The notes below the pieces were generated by a model. It searched no databases. It saw only the letters and a program-made list of their open reading frames with translations, and had not been told where the DNA came from. Below, one piece after another: positions 47,112 to 59,310 of a stretch of DNA of 64,000 bases. The position numbers and the translations under genes were made by a program. How positions within the stretch are numbered: position 1 is the stretch's first letter; each line of letters opens with the position of its first letter. Source of the DNA: Icerya purchasi (lineage: Eukaryota; Arthropoda; Insecta; Hemiptera; Monophlebidae); contig CM077116.1 in the NCBI GenBank assembly GCA_039619475.1, positions 253,752,440 to 253,816,439 of the forward strand, written 5' to 3'.

Positions 47112-49976
47112 CAGTAAAACAAATAAAACGGTTCAGAATAATGTCCGTGAACATTGAAGGATTAACACCAACAAAAGAAGCTATACTAACCAATTTAATA
47201 ATAAAAGAAAACATTGACATATTAGCCGTTCAAGAAACACATCGCGTTGTATTAAACCGCAAGCCCAAGATAAACGGAATGAAAATTGTGATTGACAGAC
47301 CACATAGCAAATACGGTAGTGCAGTTTTCGCAAAAGATGGTATTAAGATCAAAAAAACAAAGAAAGTAGAAGATAATGACATAGAAGTACTATCAGTTGA
47401 TATTGGAAGTTGTGTTATAACCTCTATCTACAAACCACCTAATAGTATATTTGAATACCGCCAAGAAGTGCACAAAACAGAAATCGTGATCGGAGATTTT
47501 AATAGTCAGTGTGAACTGGGGATACGCTGATAATAACACGGATGGAGATCTCGTTGAATCCTGGGCAGAGAGAAACAAACTAGAATTGATATACAATCCA
47601 AAACTACCTGCTTCTTTCAATAGTGCAAGATGGAAGCGAGGCTATAATCCAGACAATGTATTTGTGACTGGAAATATCTCCCACATGTGCACTAAGGAAG
47701 TTTCAGATCCAATCCCACATACACAACATAGACCTATCATATGTTCAGTAGATGCAGCCATTAAGCCTATCATAACTAAGGATATAAGAATACGCTATAA
47801 CTTCAAGAAAGCGAACTGGTCCCGATTCAGAGACGAACTAGATGGCGTAGTAAAAGAAATACCTGCAACAACCGAAAACTATGAAAAATTCATCGAAGCT
47901 ATGAGAAATGCATCTAGGAGAAACATACCTCGAGGTGCACTCAAGACATATATACCAGGTATGAAGAAGGAACTTTTAAACCGGTATATGAAGTATGTCG
48001 AAAAATTCAACGAAAACCCCTTCGAAGGTGATATAATAAAACTGGGCCTGACGATTGCTGAAGAGATAGCAGAAACAAAAAGAAATGAATGGCGAGATCT
48101 GATAGAAAATCTTGATTTCCACAAAGATAGTAGGAAGGCATGGTTATTACTAAAGAAACTAAATGGTGAAAAAGTAAGAAATATTGGAACTCCAAATATT
48201 ACGGCAAATCAAATAGCTCATCAGCTGTTGTTAAATGGGAAGCCTAGTTTTAAAATAAAACATAAAAAAAATCCGATTGTCAGATATCATACTTCTGAGA
48301 TGAATCATTTTAATGATCCTTTTATGGAGAGCGAAATAAATGAAGCCATTAAAACAGCTAAAAACAAAAAAGCAGCCGGAATCGATGGCATGTTTGTAGA
48401 GCAGATAAAACACTTCGGTATAGCGACAAGAAAATGGATACTTGACATGTATAATTGCTGCTTACAGAAATTAACTATACCGAAACTGTGGAGAAAGGCA
48501 CATGTCATTGCCCTTTTAAAGCCAGGGAAGGATTTGAATGATGCCAAAAACTATCGTCCCATATCCCTCCTATGTCATCTATACAAAATATTTGAGAGAG
48601 TCGTCCTGAATAGAATATCCACAACTATTGACGCGTATATTATACCTCAACAGGCAGGTTTCAGAACAGGGAAGTCTTGTACTGGACAAATATTGAACTT
48701 GACACAGCACATAAAAGATGGATTTGAGAAGAAAAAAATCACGGGAGCCGTTTTTGTAGATCTAACAGCTGCATTCGACACAATCTCTCATCGCATGCTC
48801 GCTAAAAAAGTATATCAGACAACCAGAGACTTTAAATTTATGCAAATAGTTTCAATGTTGTTAAAAGACAGACGTTTCTACGTATCATTAAACGACAAAA
48901 CTAGTGCTTGGAGAAAACAAAAAAATGGACTGCCGCAGGGCAGCGTGCTGGCCCCAATACTATTTAATATCTATACTAATGACCAACCAATCGGGAAAAC
49001 TACAAAACACTTTATTTTTGCAGATGATCTTGTCTTTATAGCCCAAAATAATACCTTCGAAGCAGTGGAGGAAAATCTAAACGAAATGATTAAAGAACTC
49101 GACGAATACTATAAAGCTAATCAACTCAAGCCGAATCAAACAAAAACTCAAACGTGCTGCTTTCACCTCCGGAATCGGGAAGCTAAGCGCAAGCTACAAA
49201 TCGTATGGAATGGTAAACAACTTGAACATGTTGATCATCCCAAATATCTAGGAGTCGTCTTAGACAGATCATTAACATACAAGAGACACTGCGAAATAAC
49301 AAAAATGAAGATAATGGCGAGGAATAATCTTATCCAGAAACTGACGAACACTAAATGGGGAGCTAAAGCACACATTCTGCGTACATCATCACTGGCACTC
49401 TGCTATTCAGCAGGAGAATACGCGTGTCCAGTCTGGAGCCGCTCTGCACATGCAAAAAAGATAGACGTTGCCCTAAATGAAGCTTGCAGAATTACTACCG
49501 GTTGTCTTAAAGCTACGCCGGCAGCCAAGAAAGAAAGATGGAAAATAGCTAATGACGACCACCATCCACTCTATAACTACGAAGGACTGACTGAGAGGAG
49601 ACTAAAATCCAGACATAGCTTGCTCCATACAGTTGAAGAACTGAAAATCTCTGCCAAGTCCGCAAGACTAGAAGCTTGGAAAGCAAAAACTAAAGATGAT
49701 GCAAATATAAATGAAGCTCTTCCAACCGGCTACAATTTAGATTACGTCCTGTGGCGAACCTTAAACAGAATAAGAAGCAAAACGTCACGAACCAAATACA
49801 ACTTGAAGAAATGGGGAATAGCGGAAGACGACAAGTGTGAATGCGGACTAATACAAGATGACGAACACATATTTAGGTGTAATCTATTTGGCACATTCGA
49901 CGCAGATAAACTATTTTGTGATATCGACGAAGAAACACTAAAGTTTCTGATCTATTGGTCAAAGATAGGAATATAA
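47108..49976 (+). CDS. LINE ORF2: endonuclease and reverse transcriptase, one frameshift
   Basis: The first frame, 47108-47530, is an apurinic-type endonuclease: FRIMSVNIEGL, then IDILAVQETHR (catalytic Glu) and IVIGDFNS. The frame breaks at about 47505-47515; the second frame (47511-49976, 821 residues) continues with NWGYADNNTDGDLVESWAE and THRPII-like QHRPII. Reverse transcriptase follows: KKAAGIDGMFVEQIKHF (about residue 285), NYRPISLLCHLYKIFERV, QQAGFRTGKSC, FVDLTAAFDTISH (about 415), NGLPQGSVLAPILFNIYTND, FIFADDLVFIAQ (about 503) and HPKYLGVVLD. The C-terminus has a cysteine cluster, CECGLIQDDEHIFRC (about 776). All RT motifs look intact and there are no internal stops, so it is a fairly young copy. 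It belongs to the jockey/CR1-like group of LINEs without RNase H; the exact clade is uncertain. Confidence 0.88.
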
Positions 49977-50022
49977 TCTAAAACGTTCGACCAGATACGA
50001 TATAATAATAATAATAATGACT
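49977..50022 (+). repeat. LINE 3' end with (ATA)n tail
   Basis: Only about 25 nt separate the ORF2 stop from GATACGATATAATAATAATA, an ATA-repeat tail of about six units. Short 3' UTRs and simple-repeat tails rather than poly-A are known for several non-LTR clades. Confidence 0.7.
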
Positions 50023-50459
50023 TGATTTTTTTATTTATAAAAAAGTGAAGAACACCACTCGGTAACTTATTACTGCGGGTCGGCCAATAATTTGGATTTT
50101 TTTGAAGACATCTTTTGTACGCTGTTTTCAATTATTAAGCGTTTAATCATTTTTTCTCTTTGATTACTGTTATTACAATTCCACGGGGTACTTTCACGTT
50201 AAAGCGGGTATCGATTATAACTTTACATTCTAATTCTAAGAATATGTTCCTCTGAGTGCTCTTTAAATATTTCAAAACCGCTGTAGCGAGATATTTGCGC
50301 AACTGAATAGTCATCATTGAGTGTCTTTAAACCAACTGACAAGTAGAGCCGTTTCAGTGCGGTTTAGGAAATGTTATAAGTATAACCTAATTAATGCTGA
50401 GGGTAGAAACTAAACTAATTTATAATGTCATGATTTAAAACCATCCTCCAATTATTAAA

Positions 50460-52550
50460 TGTACCCCCTAAATTAACTGCCTGGGAACCTGAAAGTATTC
50501 CCAAAACCTCCTCCCAGCATTCTACACATCCTATAATTCATTCGCATTTTCGAAATTAGCTTAAATTCAGTACCCGGGACCCTGAAATCAACTAAAATTT
50601 TCCGCCCAGGGCTCAAAACCAACCCTACGTTAAGTTCCCAGCACCTAAGAGTCACCTAGCCAAACCCTGAAACTGACCTTAGCCTCGTTTGCTCTTCCCA
50701 CTATATGTAACCGAAAATTTGAAATTAAATTTCAAAGTTAACCAAAAATTTATGTGTAAACTCCCAAAACTAACCTTAGTTTCTTGTGCTCTTCCTGCTG
50801 TAAATTTTCAAAATTCTAAATGTAAGTATTCAAAAATTAATTTCAATGTATTTTACTGTTTCCAAAAAATTTCAATCTTTCGTAATATTTTTTTTTATTT
50901 TATTTTCCAAGTCCACTGAAGTCGTAGCCTCCATTACTGTTCATTCTATATATATGTTGTAGCCTCGTCCGTCAAACGTTGAAGCTGTTATTGAAGCCAG
51001 ACCTTGATGCTTGCATATTTTCTATTCCAGTGCATACCTTTCATGGGATCACGCCTTGTAACAAACATCCAGTACAGACGTGTGTCATCTCGTTACCATA
51101 TAACAGGCCTGCACATATAATCATTGCTTTTATTCTTATCCCCAAACATTGTTTTTCACAGAATTGCGGAGAAATTCTTCTCACATCACATCTATGCAGT
51201 AATCAATTTTCAAAATTCCAACCGTAAGTATTATAGAATTAGCCTAAACATACTATAGCAATACCAAAAATTAACAACTCTCCAATTTGTCTTTCATCCC
51301 CTCTTTTTACTGATCGTATGTTATACATAATTTTTTTCTGCTTGGAAACCTAATATTAACTCATCCTTGCCTCTTACACCATTCTTATTTGCGTTTCCAA
51401 ATTTTCGAATGTAAGTATTAAAAGTAAATTCACGCCAAAAAATTACCCCGTCCCTTTTCTAAGTCCTCTGAATGTCCTATAACCTACGAAAGTATAATTG
51501 TCCACTCCCACGCATGGCGATTCTAATTCTTAGATTGTATTATGAAATAATTTTTTGTGTACAACGAAACCATCAGATTTGTTTTGCCTATCGTACATAT
51601 TACTTTTTTATCATTTAATCCTCCCCCCTCCCCTAGTTTGCTGAGTATTCTGATCCGAAAAGAGCATATACAATTCCCACCCTTATGACTGTATTACGAA
51701 AAATCGAACAATATATTTTTGTTTTAATTTTTTATTTTCCCCGTGCTTGTCAAAGTCATCGCAACACCCCACTCCATCTGTGAAATCACATATCATACGT
51801 CTTCCGTAACCCCTCATAAATTTTCAAAATTAGGCTAACTATGCTTACAGACTACCAAAATTGATATCACACCCTCTTTCATCTCCCACCGTATGTCTTA
51901 AAATTTCAGATAAGTATTCAAAATAAATCTGAATACACTATCTAGGTACCGAAATTTGGCACATCCATCCTACCATTTTTACTGATCGTACATAATTTTT
52001 TCTGTATCAGCACTATTGCAAGATCCTACGAAAGCACTTCGTCGGTTTTTACACTCACTGAAGCCCTCATCCCCTTCCAGTTATGTTGTACAACATCAAA
52101 ATTCTATGCTATGCTACAAATTAGTCTGAGTATGCTGTTATGCTACCAAAATTACGTCATACTTTTTTTCCCTTCCCATCATACAATTTTGAAAAAATTC
52201 TATGTATGCTTTTGGATTAACGTAAGTATATTATCTGGATGTCAAAAATAACCAATACATCGTACAATTTTTACTGTTCCTACAAAATTTTTTTTGTATC
52301 AATTGTAAAATCCTACGAAAGCTCATTGTCCGTTTACACGCACATTAAAACCCTCGTTTCATACGAAATTAGTCTAAACATGTTACTCCAATACCAAAAA
52401 ATAACCAGTCTATCATAACATTTTTACGATCGTACATAATTTATTTTTGCATCATTAATATTGCATAACCCTACAAAAGAATATCATCAGTTTTTACACA
52501 CATCGAGATACTTATTCCTTTTCCATCGTGCTGTATGTAATCAAACTGCG
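50460..52550 (+). repeat. Satellite-like degenerate repeats, related to the Foldback-like loop
   Basis: Repeated blocks include TTTTTACTGATCGTACATAA (about 51978), TTTTTACTGTTCCTACAAAA (about 52265) and TTTTTACGATCGTACATAAT (about 52422). Each is followed by a x-TTTTTGTATCA-like stretch, a CCTACGAAAGCTC-like stretch and TTTTTACACNCAC. A second motif, AAGTATTATAGAATTAGCCT (about 51225), closely resembles AAATATTATAGAAATAGCCG in the loop at about 40336. The period is irregular (150-290 bp). No coding sequence. It abuts the perfect hairpin at 52555. Confidence 0.55.
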
Positions 52551-52554
52551 AAAA

Positions 52555-52918
52555 AGCAGTTAATAGGTTGAAGAAAAGAGGAAAAATTGAAGGAGAAATA
52601 AGGGAGTTTATTGTGAATTTAGATATATACGGAGAAAACTGGACAAGACGGCCAGCGATAAGAGATAAAATAGGTGTTTTGTTAGCAGAAAAACTCCCGT
52701 TACGTAAGATGAAGAAATAAGAAAGCAAGAGGACCTATTTCCTCTTGCTTTCTTATTTCTTCATCTTACGTAACGGGAGTTTTTCTGCTAACAAAACACC
52801 TATTTTATCTCTTATCGCTGGCCGTCTTGTCCAGTTTTCTCCGTATATATCTAAATTCACAATAAACTCCCTTATTTCTCCTTCAATTTTTCCTCTTTTC
52901 TTCAACCTATTAACTGCT
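52555..52918. repeat. Perfect inverted repeat: 178 bp arms, 8 nt spacer
   Basis: Arms 52555-52732 and 52741-52918 are exact reverse complements as far as I can read; the spacer is ACCTATTT. The 58 residues translated from the minus-strand frame of the left arm and from the plus-strand frame of the right arm are identical. In the other orientation the arm reads AVNRLKKRGKIEGEIREFIV, then NLDIYGENWTRRPAIRDKIG and VLLAEKLPLRKMKK-stop, which is protein-like in composition but unrecognised. A transcript from either strand would form a long hairpin RNA. Perfect identity means a recent origin or ongoing gene conversion. Confidence 0.92.
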
Positions 52919-54165
52919 ACCATTTGATGAGGAAACAGTAAGAGGAGGAACGTGTGATTCAGCGTGCAGAGCTGGGATAGGAGTAGACTTTCAGGCTCCA
53001 AGGCAAAGATGGAGACATGTATTTTGGACCCGATCAAGCTTAAACAGAAGGGATCTAGAAGAATTACCATAAATATACGAACAGCAAACAAGAACAAAGC
53101 GAATAAATGATTTGTAAAACATAAGTAGGATCACAGAATCACCTCAGTGCGAGAAAGGGATTTAATGAGGTTGAGCCTTTTAAAGGAGGACACGAATAGA
53201 CGGTTGATATGGTCATGGAAAGAGAGTCGGCTATCCAGAAAAACACCCAAATAAAACAAGGAAGAAGTAGGAGGGATTGGGCCATTATTTAAGACGAGGT
53301 CGATTGAGGAAGGAATAAATGGGCGCAATGTAAATATGGCAGTAGAAGACTTAGAAGAGGAGATGAAAAGATGGATGTTGGATAAGGCGTTTTCTAATGA
53401 AATTAAGGAGTTTTGAAATTGGGAGTTAGCCCACAAGATGTTGTGATGAGAGGAATAAATGAGGATGTCGTCTGCAAAGAAAAGGGAAGGGAAATTCAAA
53501 GACAAAGAAGCAATTTTGATAAAATAGATATTGAACAAAGTTGGGCTAAGGCAGAAACCCTGCAGTAATCCACGAAAGATTAGTCTAGTGTCAGAATGAG
53601 ATGAAAGAGTGACCGATCGGCAGAGAAAAAGATTAATAACAAGGGTAGAAAAATGAGCTGGAAAGTCTAAGGGAAGCATCAATTCAAAAAAAGTAGGGAG
53701 ATGGACATTGTCGAAGGCTGCCGAGATATCAAGAAAGGAAGCAATAAAAATTTTTTTGTCAATGAATGACTCGTAAACGTTCGCTAGGAATGCACTAATA
53801 CAACCAGGAGGGCCGCGACCAAGGCGGAAGCCGAACATATTACTAAGCAATAAGTTGTGACGTTCTGGCCACCAAATAAGGTATCTGTTGATTAAGTTTT
53901 CGAAAAGCTTTCTGACAAGAAGCAAGAGAAATTGGACGAAGTGAGCAAGAATTGGATTTAGGGATAGGGATAACGATGAAGGTATTCCAAGATAAAGGAA
54001 TACAACCAAAGTGAAGAAAGGAGTTAAACAAGTTTAAGAGGAACCGAAGAAAAGATTCAAAAAGATTTTTGAGAATAGAAAAGGAAATACCGTCTATTCC
54101 GGGAGCAGAATCTGAAAAATTGCGTAAAGATGTTTCTAATTCCGTAAAGGTAAAAGGAGTGGCCA
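52919..54165 (-). pseudogene. I-type LINE reverse transcriptase, inverted 5' part of a twin-primed copy
   Basis: Minus strand from 54165: ATPFTFTELETSLRNFSDSA, then PGIDGISFSILKNLF, PLSWNTFIVIPIPKS and LRPISLASC. A small frameshift near 53990 interrupts it. From there SNMFGFRLGRGPPGCISAFL, IASFLDISAAFDNVHLP (catalytic Asp of motif A), GLLQGFCLSPTLFNIYF and FFADDILIYSS (53482-53452, intact motif C) follow, then LFYLGVFLDSRLSFHDHI. Farther left (53130-52930), RVQNTCLHLCLGALKS is the thumb region. Motifs A and C are intact; only indels break the frame. Its left end meets the 178 bp hairpin; its right end joins the RNase H part in opposite orientation. Confidence 0.85.
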
Positions 54166-54905
54166 AGAGCTATATCCTCACATTTCTCCTCTCGCTTATT
54201 TGATTTTTTTTATCTTTCTTATTCGCTCTCTCATTCACACTCTTTCCTCACTTCATGCTATCCATATTGATATGCTCTGGGTCTCCAGTCATATGGGGTT
54301 AGAGGGTAACGAAATGACCGATTCCTTGGCTCAGATTGCTGTATCCTCCCGCATTTACTTCACTGAAATTCCCACTTCTAATTTGCTCCCACTGTGTTAA
54401 ATGTTTCAAGTTAAATTTTGGTCAGATTTTTACGTTTCCTCATTTTCCAATGAACCTTCCTCTTATTTTTCCATTCAACCTAATCTTCCTACCTGAACTT
54501 GGTTTAACAATTTTCCTTCGCTTCGCCGTTCCGTTATTGTCTCTATTATCCGTTTACGTCTTAATCATACTCTTTTTCCTTCTTTTCGTCTCGCTCTATC
54601 CCCTTGTTGCCCTCTTCATCCTGACGACGAAGCCGTCTGCGATCTTGACCATATCTTCTTTGAATGTCTATCCCTCGTGAATGAGCGTACCTCTCTATAC
54701 TCCACATTGTTATCACTTAAACTCCCTAATCCTTATTGCGCTTTGTATATCTTATCGTTTCCGTCGATCTCTGTTGTTCCGGTCCTCAGTTAGTTTATTC
54801 TATCAATAGCTGCCTAAATGTACATCTGATTCTTTTCCCTCGTGTCGTTTCTTGGCGAAGATCCGTTGCTGGCATGCCCAAAGGGGGGTTTGTAAAAAAA
54901 AATAC
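54166..54905 (+). pseudogene. I-type LINE RNase H and 3' end, direct part of the twin-primed copy
   Basis: Begins within RNase H at AGAGCTATATCCTCACATTT, equivalent to the RAISSPF segment of neighbouring copies. It then gives LIRSLIHTLSSLHAIHIDML, WVSSHMGLEGNEMTDSLAQI and IPTSNLLPLC. After frameshifts come IIRLRLNHTLFPSFRLALSP, DLDHIFFECLSLVNE and ISVVPVLS, the His/Cys-bearing C-terminal tail. It ends at GGGGGGTTTGTAAAAAAAAA (about 54905), a short A-rich tail. Confidence 0.8.
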
Positions 54906-55725
54906 TACTAATCTGCTTACCGTCTTTTTTATTACTTCTTCCCTAGTTTCTCAAAAGTTCCTTATTCTATCAGATTCCCACAATGCCCTACGAGCTATTT
55001 CATCTCCTTTTTTTTCTCCCTCTACTGATTATGTAATTCTTATCATACACTCTCTCATCTACAATATTTTCCTTTTCACTCTATCTAAATTCACCTACTA
55101 TGCATTCCTGGACAATGAAATCGAAGGTAACCATTCAGTCGATATACTAACTCGTTCATCTTCTTCTGCTGGGAGATTTCTCAACGCTTTTTTCATCCCA
55201 CAATATCAATATCCTCTCTACAACCGCTCATTCCTATTCCTCCTGATTCTCAAATTCGGATTCCTTTTATCTCTTTATCCAGCCTAATCTACCGTCTTTT
55301 ATTCGTGGTTTTTCAATTTTCCCTCTATGTGACATTCAACTCTCTCTGCAATTTGTCGTCTGCGCTTTGGACACAGTTTGCTTTCTGATTCTCTTTTTCG
55401 CTTCTCTCTAGCTCCCTCCATTCTGTTCCCTTCTCCTTCCCTCCCAGAACTTTATATTTTTACGTTGATCACATTTTATTTGAGTGCTCCTAAGTCGCTT
55501 ACGAACGTTCCTTTTTCTACTCTTCGCTTCTACTAATCGGTTTCCAACTCCTTATGTGCATCTTTTTTTCTCTCTTTGCCTTCTCCTTCGGTTATTCCGG
55601 CACTTGATTCTTTTATATCCTCTATATCTGATCGTGTAAACATCTGATTCTACCTCTCTTCCTTTTCCCTCTTCTTGGGCCAATGATTGTTTTGACGAAC
55701 CTATTATAAAAAAAAAAAAAAAAAT
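54906..55725 (+). pseudogene. I-type LINE RNase H and C-terminus with A tail
   Basis: QKFLILSDSHNALRAISSPF, then FLDNEIEGNHSVDILTRSSS: RNase H motifs related to the other copies but more decayed (the usual W-x-P-S-H before the G-N-E is lost). C-terminal pieces RLRFGHSLLSDSLFRFSLAP follow. The fragment ends in a run of 16 A (about 55709-55724), the 3' tail. The twin-primed copy to its left may have inserted into its 5' end. Confidence 0.65.
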
Positions 55726-56154
55726 CTACCAGTTCTAGCAATATTTGCTCTATGGCGGTATGTCGCTATAATCGATTTTCACTCAATTTATAAATGTTTC
55801 ATTCTAAAAATTGATTTCCTAGCTTGCTTTATCAATGTTTCCGTCGCTTTTTATAATGCTCATCTATATTCCAAGAGATAAAATGTCTGTAATTAACATT
55901 TCGGTTCAATTTATTTTTCTTATTAATCTCACGATAAATAGTTAGTTCTATCAATTTCTCTCTTCTATTTCAATATCCTACAAGAAAGGTTTTTCGTGGC
56001 CTTCTCAAGGGTCCTCCCTCAGTCCTGCTTTTAAAATCCCACCCTCTAATCACATGTCCCTGTAAAAAATAAATCATCTTAAATTTTAGTCAGATATTTA
56101 TGCTTCTTCCTTTTGCAACGATCGTTCCTTTTATCTATCTGTTTAACCTAATTA
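55726..56154 (+). pseudogene. I-type LINE fragment, left of the hAT-like insertion
   Basis: Broken frames with VSVAFYNAHLYSK (RT motif A neighbourhood, catalytic region decayed) and a QERFFVAFSRVLPQSCF-like motif B. These are followed abruptly by a KNKSSxILVRYLCFFLLQRS-type sequence of the C-terminal region. It is cut at CTAATTA (56148-56154) by the hAT-like element and resumes at 59519. Confidence 0.55.
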
Positions 56155-56879
56155 CAGTGGCGGATCCACGGGGGGGGGGGAATAGGGGACATTTCCCCCC
56201 CCCAAAGATCCAAAGTGACTATGAAAAAATTTGTTATAACTGAGAAACTTAATTTATATAAAAGATTTGTATAAACGTTACCTATGGATTTAATTATAAC
56301 TAATATTTAATACTCGATCTTTTGCCTTTCTTATTTATTTTTAATTTTTATTTTATAATGTAAATGAAAATAGATCAAAGATAAATATATATATTTTTTG
56401 TACTTGCTCACAAAGAAAGAATTCACATTGGATTACTAACAAAAATAAAAAAGAAGTAAAGTTTAGTAAAAATGCTATCTTTCCTACAATTCAAATTCTA
56501 AACTACCATATTAGCTAGAATTTTATAATTTTTTATTTTTCACCTAAAAATAAAATAAAATTTAATTTAAATTGTAATAATTATGTATTTTTAAAACATT
56601 TTTTAATTTCTAAAGAGGTCGTTATTTGATTTTCTTTATGAAACAACGTATTTCTCAAATCTACTGCCTACCACAGAAGATATTACGTAATTATATAATT
56701 CCCCCCCCCCAAATTTGCTCTGAAAATGTCAAACCATAGGGCTTAAGCTACAAATTAACGTGTCTGAAATCAAACAAACCAAACAATATTCCACTTTTCA
56801 CAAAAAGTAATGGCGATAAAATCACCAATGTAACAGAGAATCTAAACTACTCCCTGTCCTTTTTTTTCTGTTAGACAGC

Positions 56880-58852
56880 ACTGACAAAGACAGCAACAAA
56901 CAACGGACTCCTCTTGATACTTCCGCATGAAATAGAATTATAAAAAATTTAAAAAACAACAAAGCTGCTGGACCTGACAATATTACAAATGAGACACTAA
57001 AATTAATCCGAAAGATCTATCCAAAACCCCTTCCACTCCTATATAAAAAAAAAAATCATCTCCTTAAACTATTTCCCTAAAACCTGGCACGAAGCAAATG
57101 TAATCCTACTTTATAAATCAAAGATGCAAATCTCATAATCTTCTATCGCCCAATATGTCTTTTAAATACTGTAAGCAAAATTTACGAAAAGCTATTAAAA
57201 AAGTAGTATATCTTGCCATCTGAACTCAACAAAGTTTTTAGATAAAAGACAATTTGGATTCAGACAAAGTCTGTCCATAGAGCATGCTGTAAATTATGCA
57301 ATCAGCAAGATAACAGCAGCCTTAAGAAAAAATCGAGCATTCTTGTTATAGGAGTGGATATCAAAGGAGCCTTTGATAACTGCTGGAATCCTGCTTTGTT
57401 TGACATTTTAAAATCTATTCTGATCAAAGACATACCATTAGTAAGTACAATATACCGCTACCTTAAAAACAGACGTGTAACTCTTCAAATAGGTAATCAT
57501 AGTGCAAACACTGAAACCAATAAAGGCTGCCCACAGGGTAGCGTTTTAGGTCCACTTTTCTGGAATATATTATTCAACTAAGCTCTACCATACGACAAGA
57601 ACGTTGACCTATGCGCATATGTAGATAACTTACTATTCATAATAACGGACGATACAAAAGTCAATTTCGATAGAAGAGCTAACAAAACGCTTGAGTTACT
57701 CGGAACCCGTCTAAATGAAGTGAAGCTTAATCTTTCAGTTGAAAAACGCTTTGTGTCCCTTTACACAAACTCCCTGGAACTAAAAAGGAAAAATATTAAA
57801 GTGCTTTACAGGGGGATCACTTTAAAAGTAGTGGAACATTTTAAATACCTAGGAGTTGTATTAGACAATAAACTCTCCTTTAAACAATACACAGACTCCA
57901 CCACATCTAAGTTGGACGCTAAATAATATCAATTACTAAAAGTGTGTTGAAATACATGGGGCTTTGATTACAAATATAGACTTGTGTTTTTCCAACACTT
58001 AAAAAAGAAAACCCTAAAGCAAAAAATCTACTCTACACAACGTAAATACTTAATAAACGCTTGCAGGATTTATAGAACAATTTCTCATAGCACCCCTGTT
58101 GCTCTTACGGGAGTCTTTTCACTAGATCTAAGAATTAATTATAGATCAATCATTTTTACTATAAAAAAACATAAAAATTTTGAATATATTAACGATCATG
58201 TCTATCAAATAATGAATTTTTTGCTTTCAATAAATCCTCTTTAAAATAATTCCTTCATGCTAATCCACCATGACTTACATATAAAAATGTCGCTAAAACA
58301 ACTTAAAGGACACATTAAAAATTATTTCATATCCATACGGCAAACTCCTGGGAAAGAGATACAGCAGGTCGGTATACTCACAGGCTAATCTCACAGACTT
58401 ACAGTTAACATCGGACTTTTACACTACCCAAATCCTCACTGACCACAGACACTTCGGAGCTTACTTAAAAAAATTAATACAAAATTACTGAAGATAACAA
58501 ATGTGGATGTGGGGAAATTGAAAACGCCAATCATGTAATCTTTCACTGTAGTAAGTATGACGACATCAGACACTTCAATATAGGAAACCTCAATTTGAGC
58601 AATTTAACTTTGCAAGTTAAATTTCAAAAATTCGCTTTCTTAGTTTTAAAACCAAAATTTACTGATAAAAATAACATCCTACAGTGATTTACATTACTCA
58701 ATTGAATAAAAAACATTACACTTAAAATCTGCCGATTAACACATATATAATTTTCAATATTAATACCCGGACAAGACAATCTGGCCTAAATGGTAGATCA
58801 AACTGAAATCAGTCACACGCGTCTTTCAGGAAAAAAAAAAAAAAAAAAAAAA
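56880..58852 (+). pseudogene. R1-like LINE reverse transcriptase, decayed, with poly-A
   Basis: Fragments: NNKAAGPDNITNETLKLI (about 56950), FYRPICLLNTVSKIYEKLL, VIGVDIKGAFDNCWNPALFD (57350; motif A with the catalytic Asp), KNRRVTLQIGNH, NKGCPQGSVLGPLFWNILFN (57520, motif B) and a motif C of AYVDNLLFI, where the usual D-D is D-N. Then VVEHFKYLGVVLDNKLSFKQ (57828). A late stretch with NKCGCGEIENANHVIFHC-like residues (58500) is the terminal cysteine/histidine motif. It is separated by several frameshifts and stops and ends in about 24 A (58830-58853). D-I-x-G-A-F-D-N-x-W and G-C-P-Q-G-S-V are typical of the R1 clade. It is nested in the hAT-like element. Confidence 0.78.
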
Positions 58853-58934
58853 AATATAAATATTATTGTCTTTTAAATAAGTACACGATACATAACCCAC
58901 CAGATCATGTAGCATTAAGTTTCTCAAGCTGGCT

Positions 58935-59310
58935 ATCGTTTCTTTAATCAGACTAAGACTTGGTCATTCTCTCCTTCCCTCTTCTCGTTTTTCCTTTTCT
59001 TTTTCACCCTCTCCCTTTTGTTCTCTCCATTCTACTGATCCTCCCTTTATATGCGACCCCAACCATATCCTTTTTGAATGTCTTGCTCTTTTTCCCGAGT
59101 GCTCTCATGTATACGCCGAACACTTGGCGTTGGATCTTCCTACTCCTTTCAATGCTTCCTTTATCCTTTCCTTCCCATCTCTAGCCGTTATTCCCCTCCT
59201 ACTCTCCTTTATACTCGCTACCGCCGATCGCCTCAGAATCTGAGTTGGTGATCTAAGCTCATGTAGTTGAGTCAATGCTGGCACCGAATCCATTTTAAAA
59301 AAAACAACAA
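58935..59310 (+). pseudogene. 5'-truncated I-type LINE C-terminus
   Basis: Plus-strand frames give TRLGHSLLPSSRFSFSFSPS, CDPNHILFECLALFPECSHV and FILSFPSLAVIPLLLSFILA, close to the C-terminal tail of the copies at 54.6 and 55.4 kb (x-x-D-H-I-F/L-F-E-C). The 3' end GGCACCGAATCCATTTTAAA is followed by an A-rich run. It is a second, independent LINE fragment inside the hAT-like element, downstream of the R1-like poly-A. Confidence 0.65.

Noticed and set aside
47393..48547. Minus-strand ORFs of 60-81 codons opposite the LINE ORF2
   Set aside because: They are shadow frames of the plus-strand reverse transcriptase.
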